Source of the DNA: Caenispirillum bisanense
GTDB taxonomy: Bacteria; Pseudomonadota; Alphaproteobacteria; Rhodospirillales; Rhodospirillaceae
Direction of reading: 5' to 3'
Assembly (NCBI RefSeq): GCF_039523075.1
Contig: NZ_BAAAEP010000022.1
Span: 1-64,000 of the forward strand
Length of the DNA: 64,000 nucleotides
Shown here one piece after another: positions 60,435-64,000 of this stretch; the stretch's first letter is position 1, and each line of letters starts with the position of its first letter. The notes below the pieces were generated by a model, which was not told where the DNA came from, did not search any database, and saw nothing but the letters and a program-made list of their open reading frames with translations. The position numbers were made by a program, and so were the translations under genes.

Positions 60435-62528
60435 TTAAAGTGATCTGGGATGCTCGTCCTCCCTCGCCGGCACCTCCAGCAGCACCGCGGTGCCGCCCAG
60501 GTTGCCGGAGGCTTCGACGCGGAGGGTGCCGTTTACGCTTTCCACGATGCGCCGCACGATGGCCAGGCCAATGCCGGTGCCGGGGATGGTGTCGTCGGCG
60601 TCCAGGCGCTCGAACACGTCGGCGGCGCGGGTCCAGTATTGCGGGGCGATGCCGCGGCCGTTGTCCTCCACCCGCAGCACCACCCGGCCCGGCGGGCCCG
60701 GCTGGGCGGTGATGCGGACCAGGGGCGGGCGGGCGTCGTGGCGGTATTTCAGCCCGTTGTCGATCAGGTGGCCGAAGGCCAGGCCCAGCCGCCCGGCGTC
60801 CAGGGCGACGGGCGGCAGCATGTCGTCGACCTCCACCCGTGCCTCGGGGTCGTGCAGCTCGGTCAGGGCGGCGGTGGCGGCGCGGCGGGCGATGGCGGTG
60901 GTGTCGGCGGCGGCGGCATCGGGGCGCGGCTCGCCGGCGGCAAGGTAGTTCTGGATGTCGCGCAGCTGGTCGCGCAGGGCGGCGGCGTTCTGCCGGATGC
61001 GGGCGGCGGTGTGGGCGGCCTTGTCCGGCTCCTGCCCCGGCCGGGCCAGCATGTCGGTGAACACCAGCAGGCGGCGCACCGGCTCCTGCAGGTGGTGGGC
61101 GGCGATTTCGGCGAAGCGGGTGAGTTCGCGGTTGGCGCGCCCGAGGGCGCCGATCAGCGCCTCGCGCTCCGCCTCAGACTGCTTGAGGCGGGTGATGTCG
61201 AGCTTGGCGGCGATGAAGTGGGTGATGGTGCCCTCGGCATCGCGCACCGGCGAGATGGTGGCCATTTCCCACACCTCGCCGCCGTCGCGGGTGCGGTTGC
61301 GGAACTCGCCGTGCCACGAGCGGCCGCTGCGCAGGTTGGCCCACAGGCGGGCGTATTCCTCGCGCGAGGTGTGGCCGCTTTTCAGGAAGCGCGGGTTGCG
61401 GCCGACCGCTTCTTCCGCCGGGAAGCCGGTGAGGCGGGAGAAGGCGGGGTTGACGTAGACGATGCAGCCGGTGGGATCGGTGATCATGATGGCGGTGACT
61501 GACTGCTCCACCGCCTCGAACAGCAGCCGCACCTCGCCCTGCAGGCGCAGGCGGCGCGAGACCTCGCGGTAGAGCGCGATGCCGCCCAGCAGCAGGCCGG
61601 CGACGGCGGTGCCGGTCCAGAACAGCATCTGGCGGTTGGCCTGCACCCAGCCGGAGAAGCTGTCGCGGTGGTCGACCCCCGCCGCCACCGCCAGCGGATA
61701 GCGGGCCGACAGGCGATAGGCGGCGAAGCGGCCGAACAGGCCGCCGTCGCCGGGCAGCGGCAGGATGCCGCCTTCGGCCTCGGCCCGCACCGCCTCGCGC
61801 AGGTCCAGCCCGGCGGTGGAGGCGCCGCCGTCGATGATGACGCTGCCGTCGAACTGCACCAGCGAGATGCCGCCGTGGGCGCCCATGGCCGCATCCAGCA
61901 GCAGGTCGCGGAAGTGCATGGGGTTGAGGGCGGCCACCACCCGCAGGTCGCGTCCCGCCTCCACCACCACGGGCAGGATGGTGCGCACCGGGGTCGCCTC
62001 GGGCGGTTCGCCGGCGAGCGGTAGGTAGCGACCCGGCTGGGTGCGGCCGATGCGCAGGCCGTTGCTGAGGCCGCCGACGCCGCGCGCCGGCAGGGCCAGG
62101 GCGGCCACGTCCAGGTGCGGCGCGGGATGGTCGCCGGCGCGGGTGTCGGCCAGGATGCGGCCGTCCCCGTCGATGATGACGATCTGGCGGATGTGCGGGG
62201 CGAAGCGCAGGCGTTCCGCCAGCTGGGCCGACAGCGGGGCGAAGTCGCCCATGGCGGCGGCGGCGAGGCTTTCTTCCGCCGCGGCGGTCAGGGTGGTTTC
62301 CGCCGATTCGAAGGTGCGGGTGACGCCGGTTTCGATCAGCCGGGTCATCTCGACGGCGTTTTCCAGCCGCTTCTGGGCCGACTGGTGGAACGAACTCCAC
62401 ACCGTCACCGAGAACAGGGCGACGAAGCCCACCAGCAGCGCCGCCGCCACGCCGGTGATCAGGCGCGAGCGTCCGGCCCCCGGCAGGCCGCTGGGCGGTG
62501 CAAAGTCCCACTGCCGGCCGTCGCTCAC
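60435..62528 (-). CDS. Membrane PAS sensor histidine kinase
   Basis: The 697-aa product has a membrane helix near residues 23-43 and a periplasmic sensor domain (about 45-305) of dCache-like character (VIIDGDGRILADTR, VVAALNPMHFRDLLLDAAMG). A second helix lies at about 311-331. A PAS domain follows (about 345-465, with IVYVNPAFSRLTGFPAEEAV), then a kinase core with His in FAEIAAHHLQEPVRRLLVFT, N box LIDNGLKYRHDARP, VEDNGRGIAP and PGTGIGLAIVRRIVES. The start is GTG 62528 with AGGGAA 7 bases upstream; ATG 62615 is an alternative. It is divergent from a binding-protein/receiver pair that may be its partner set. Confidence 0.9.
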   Translation of the reverse strand: MSDGRQWDFAPPSGLPGAGRSRLITGVAAALLVGFVALFSVTVWSSFHQSAQKRLENAVEMTRLIETGVTRTFESAETTLTAAAEESLAAAAMGDFAPLSAQLAERLRFAPHIRQIVIIDGDGRILADTRAGDHPAPHLDVAALALPARGVGGLSNGLRIGRTQPGRYLPLAGEPPEATPVRTILPVVVEAGRDLRVVAALNPMHFRDLLLDAAMGAHGGISLVQFDGSVIIDGGASTAGLDLREAVRAEAEGGILPLPGDGGLFGRFAAYRLSARYPLAVAAGVDHRDSFSGWVQANRQMLFWTGTAVAGLLLGGIALYREVSRRLRLQGEVRLLFEAVEQSVTAIMITDPTGCIVYVNPAFSRLTGFPAEEAVGRNPRFLKSGHTSREEYARLWANLRSGRSWHGEFRNRTRDGGEVWEMATISPVRDAEGTITHFIAAKLDITRLKQSEAEREALIGALGRANRELTRFAEIAAHHLQEPVRRLLVFTDMLARPGQEPDKAAHTAARIRQNAAALRDQLRDIQNYLAAGEPRPDAAAADTTAIARRAATAALTELHDPEARVEVDDMLPPVALDAGRLGLAFGHLIDNGLKYRHDARPPLVRITAQPGPPGRVVLRVEDNGRGIAPQYWTRAADVFERLDADDTIPGTGIGLAIVRRIVESVNGTLRVEASGNLGGTAVLLEVPAREDEHPRSL

Positions 62529-62717
62529 GGTCGGGTTCCCTGCATCACCGAAGGCATCGTTCGCCTGTCCCCCTTGCTTCCCCGACTGTAGCCGCGCCGA
62601 CGCCCGCTTTCCCATGTGCCTGACGCTGGTCTGACATGCGCAAGACGCATTCCGGCGCGCCTTTCCGGAGGCCATATGCTGCCCGGATAATATCCGTTTG
62701 AGAAGTGGGGGAAGAGG

Positions 62718-63527
62718 ATGCGGGGGATTTTGCAGGCGGTTGCCGTGGCGGCAACCGTGCTGACTGCTGTCGTGGCACCCGGTGAACCCGCCGCCGCCGG
62801 ACGGCTGGAGGCGGTGCAGCAGCGGGGCGAGGTGCGGGTGTGCATCTGGCCCGACTACTACTCCATCTCCTACCGCAATCCCCGCACCGGCGAGCTGGAA
62901 GGCATCGACATCGACATGGCCCGCGCCCTGGCCGACGACCTGGGGGTGGCCGTGCAGTTCGTCGACAGTTCCTTCGCCGATCTGGTCGCCAACCTGAGCA
63001 ACGACGCCTGCGACATCGCCATGCACGCCATCGGCGTCCGCCCCGACCGGGCGGAGCACATGGACTTCACGCAGCCGCATCTGGTCAGCGGCATCTATGC
63101 CGTGGTCATGCGCCAGCACCCCACCATCAAGACCTGGGCCGACATCGACCGTCCCGGCCATGTGGTGGTGGTGCAGCGCGGCACCTACATGGAGCCGGTG
63201 ATGCGCGACACCCTGACCGCCGCCGAGCTTCTGGTGGTGGATACCTTCAAGGCGCGCGAGCAGGAAGTGCAGGCCGGCCGCGCCGACGTCTTCATGACCG
63301 ATTTCCCCTACGGCCGCCGCATGGCCATGCTCACCGACTGGGCGAGCCTGCTGGAGCCGCCGCAGCCGGTGGCGCCGACGCCCTATGCCTATGCGGTGCC
63401 CAAGGGCGATGCCGCCTGGCATGCGCGCATGGAGGCCTTCGTCGCCGCCGCCAAGCAGGACGGCCGCTTGCGGGAAGCCGCGCGCCGGAACGGCCTGCTG
63501 CCGATCCTGGCGGAGGATGCGCGATGA
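62718..63527 (+). CDS. Periplasmic solute-binding protein (SBP family 3)
   Basis: The 269-aa product has a signal peptide (about residues 1-27, ending near AAAGR) and a family 3 binding-protein fold: RLEAVQQRGEVRVCIWPDYY, LEGIDIDMARALADDLGVAV, FADLVANLSNDACDIAMHAI, FTQPHLVSGIYAVVMR and REQEVQAGRADVFMTDFPYG. Relatives bind polar amino acids or act as sensors. No permease or ATPase gene follows; instead it overlaps a receiver gene by four bases (ATGA), so a sensing role is likely. GGGGAAGAGG precedes the ATG. Confidence 0.88.
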   Translation: MRGILQAVAVAATVLTAVVAPGEPAAAGRLEAVQQRGEVRVCIWPDYYSISYRNPRTGELEGIDIDMARALADDLGVAVQFVDSSFADLVANLSNDACDIAMHAIGVRPDRAEHMDFTQPHLVSGIYAVVMRQHPTIKTWADIDRPGHVVVVQRGTYMEPVMRDTLTAAELLVVDTFKAREQEVQAGRADVFMTDFPYGRRMAMLTDWASLLEPPQPVAPTPYAYAVPKGDAAWHARMEAFVAAAKQDGRLREAARRNGLLPILAEDAR

Positions 63528-63973
63528 TCGGCCTGCAGTTTTCCCACGGGCCGGGCGGCCCGTCGCCGGTGGTGCTGCTGGCGGAGGACAATCGCGACGA
63601 TGCCGAGCTGGTGCGCGAGGCGCTGGTGGAGGCGGGCGTCGGGGCAGTCCTGCACCGTGCCGCCGACGGGCAGCAGGCGCTGGAGATGCTGCGCAGCGGC
63701 CTGCGGCCCGATCTGGTGCTGCTGGACCTCAACATGCCGCGCATGGGCGGGCGCGAGACCCTGCAGGCGATCAAGGCCGATCCTGACCTGCGCACCATCC
63801 CGGTGGTGATCCTCACCACCTCCGACGCCGATCACGACATCCGCACCAGCTTCCAGGGCCACTGTTCCGGCTACTTCGTAAAGCCGTCAACCATCGATGA
63901 GCTGATCGTGGTGATGCGCGACGTGGCGGCGTTCTGGTTCAATCCCCACGCCCGCCGGCTGACCACCCACTGA
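63524..63973 (+). CDS. Single-domain response regulator (Rcp1-like receiver)
   Basis: The 149-aa CheY-like receiver has no output domain. The acidic pair is in VVLLAEDNRDDAELVREALV, the phosphoacceptor Asp is in PDLVLLDLNMPRMGGRETLQ, the Thr is in VVILTTSDADHDI and the Lys is in SGYFVKPSTIDELI. The extended beta4-alpha4 region is typical of Rcp1-type receivers that pair with phytochrome-like kinases, a class that the nearby kinase His box resembles. It is translationally coupled to the binding-protein gene. Nothing further is visible in the last 27 bases. Confidence 0.92.
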   Translation: MIGLQFSHGPGGPSPVVLLAEDNRDDAELVREALVEAGVGAVLHRAADGQQALEMLRSGLRPDLVLLDLNMPRMGGRETLQAIKADPDLRTIPVVILTTSDADHDIRTSFQGHCSGYFVKPSTIDELIVVMRDVAAFWFNPHARRLTTH

Positions 63974-64000
63974 CGGCGGGGCGCGCCTCAGCGCCCCAGC

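Overview
The window is high-GC chromosomal DNA from an alphaproteobacterium, most likely of Rhodospirillales/Rhodospirillaceae type. The evidence is the infB-rbfA-truB-rpsO-pnp order, an Irr-type Fur regulator, a DUF2336 protein next to a PAS kinase, an MmcB DNA-repair protein and degenerate EAL proteins. The species call is inference. I saw no rRNA, tRNA, CRISPR array, transposase or integrase.

1-6.4 kb is the translation/RNA block: infB (cut at its 5' end by the window edge), rbfA, truB, rpsO, pnp. 6.4-9.3 kb holds a glycerophosphodiesterase, a nitronate-monooxygenase-like flavoprotein with an unusual C-terminal cysteine cluster, and irr. 9.4-18.5 kb is signalling: DUF2336 protein, PAS histidine kinase, an ABC-2 exporter pair, a chemoreceptor, and two overlapping degenerate EAL proteins. 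18.5-23.9 kb has UXS, hldE, two I78-type inhibitor lipoproteins, a Sel1/peptidoglycan-binding lipoprotein and a MoeB-like enzyme. 23.9-31.7 kb contains a PuuA-like glutamine synthetase, a Na+/Ca2+ exchanger, a pteridine-reductase-like SDR with folB, uvrC, pgsA and moaDE. 31.7-39.6 kb has two divergent AraC regulators, NADAR/hydrolase, a glycosyltransferase, thrS, infC and a CheZ-like protein.

39.6-49.3 kb has a lipid kinase plus LTA-synthase-like sulfatase operon, lactate dehydrogenase, mmcB, acs, a Rieske/EVE/YciI operon and an ornithine-cyclodeaminase homologue. Between mmcB and acs lies an AT-rich ORF with a nuclease-like motif pattern. It is bracketed by direct repeats of the mmcB 3' end and its terminator, which marks a recent insertion. 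49.4-53.7 kb carries a bactofilin and then a two-gene cassette of unrecognised proteins. The larger one (684 aa) consists of two diverged internal repeats with lysine-rich and acidic tails; the smaller (433 aa) has its own helical repeat. This cassette is the best candidate for an undescribed system.

53.7-60.4 kb has cobalamin cbiB and a visibly less GC-rich patch of surface-polysaccharide genes (TPR-sulfotransferase, AsnB-type amidotransferase, glycosyltransferase). The end, 60.4-64 kb, is a membrane PAS histidine kinase divergent from a solute-binding protein that overlaps a stand-alone receiver protein.

Almost every real gene in this GC-rich DNA is shadowed by long antisense or out-of-frame ORFs. 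I judged genes by recognisable families, overlaps and start context.
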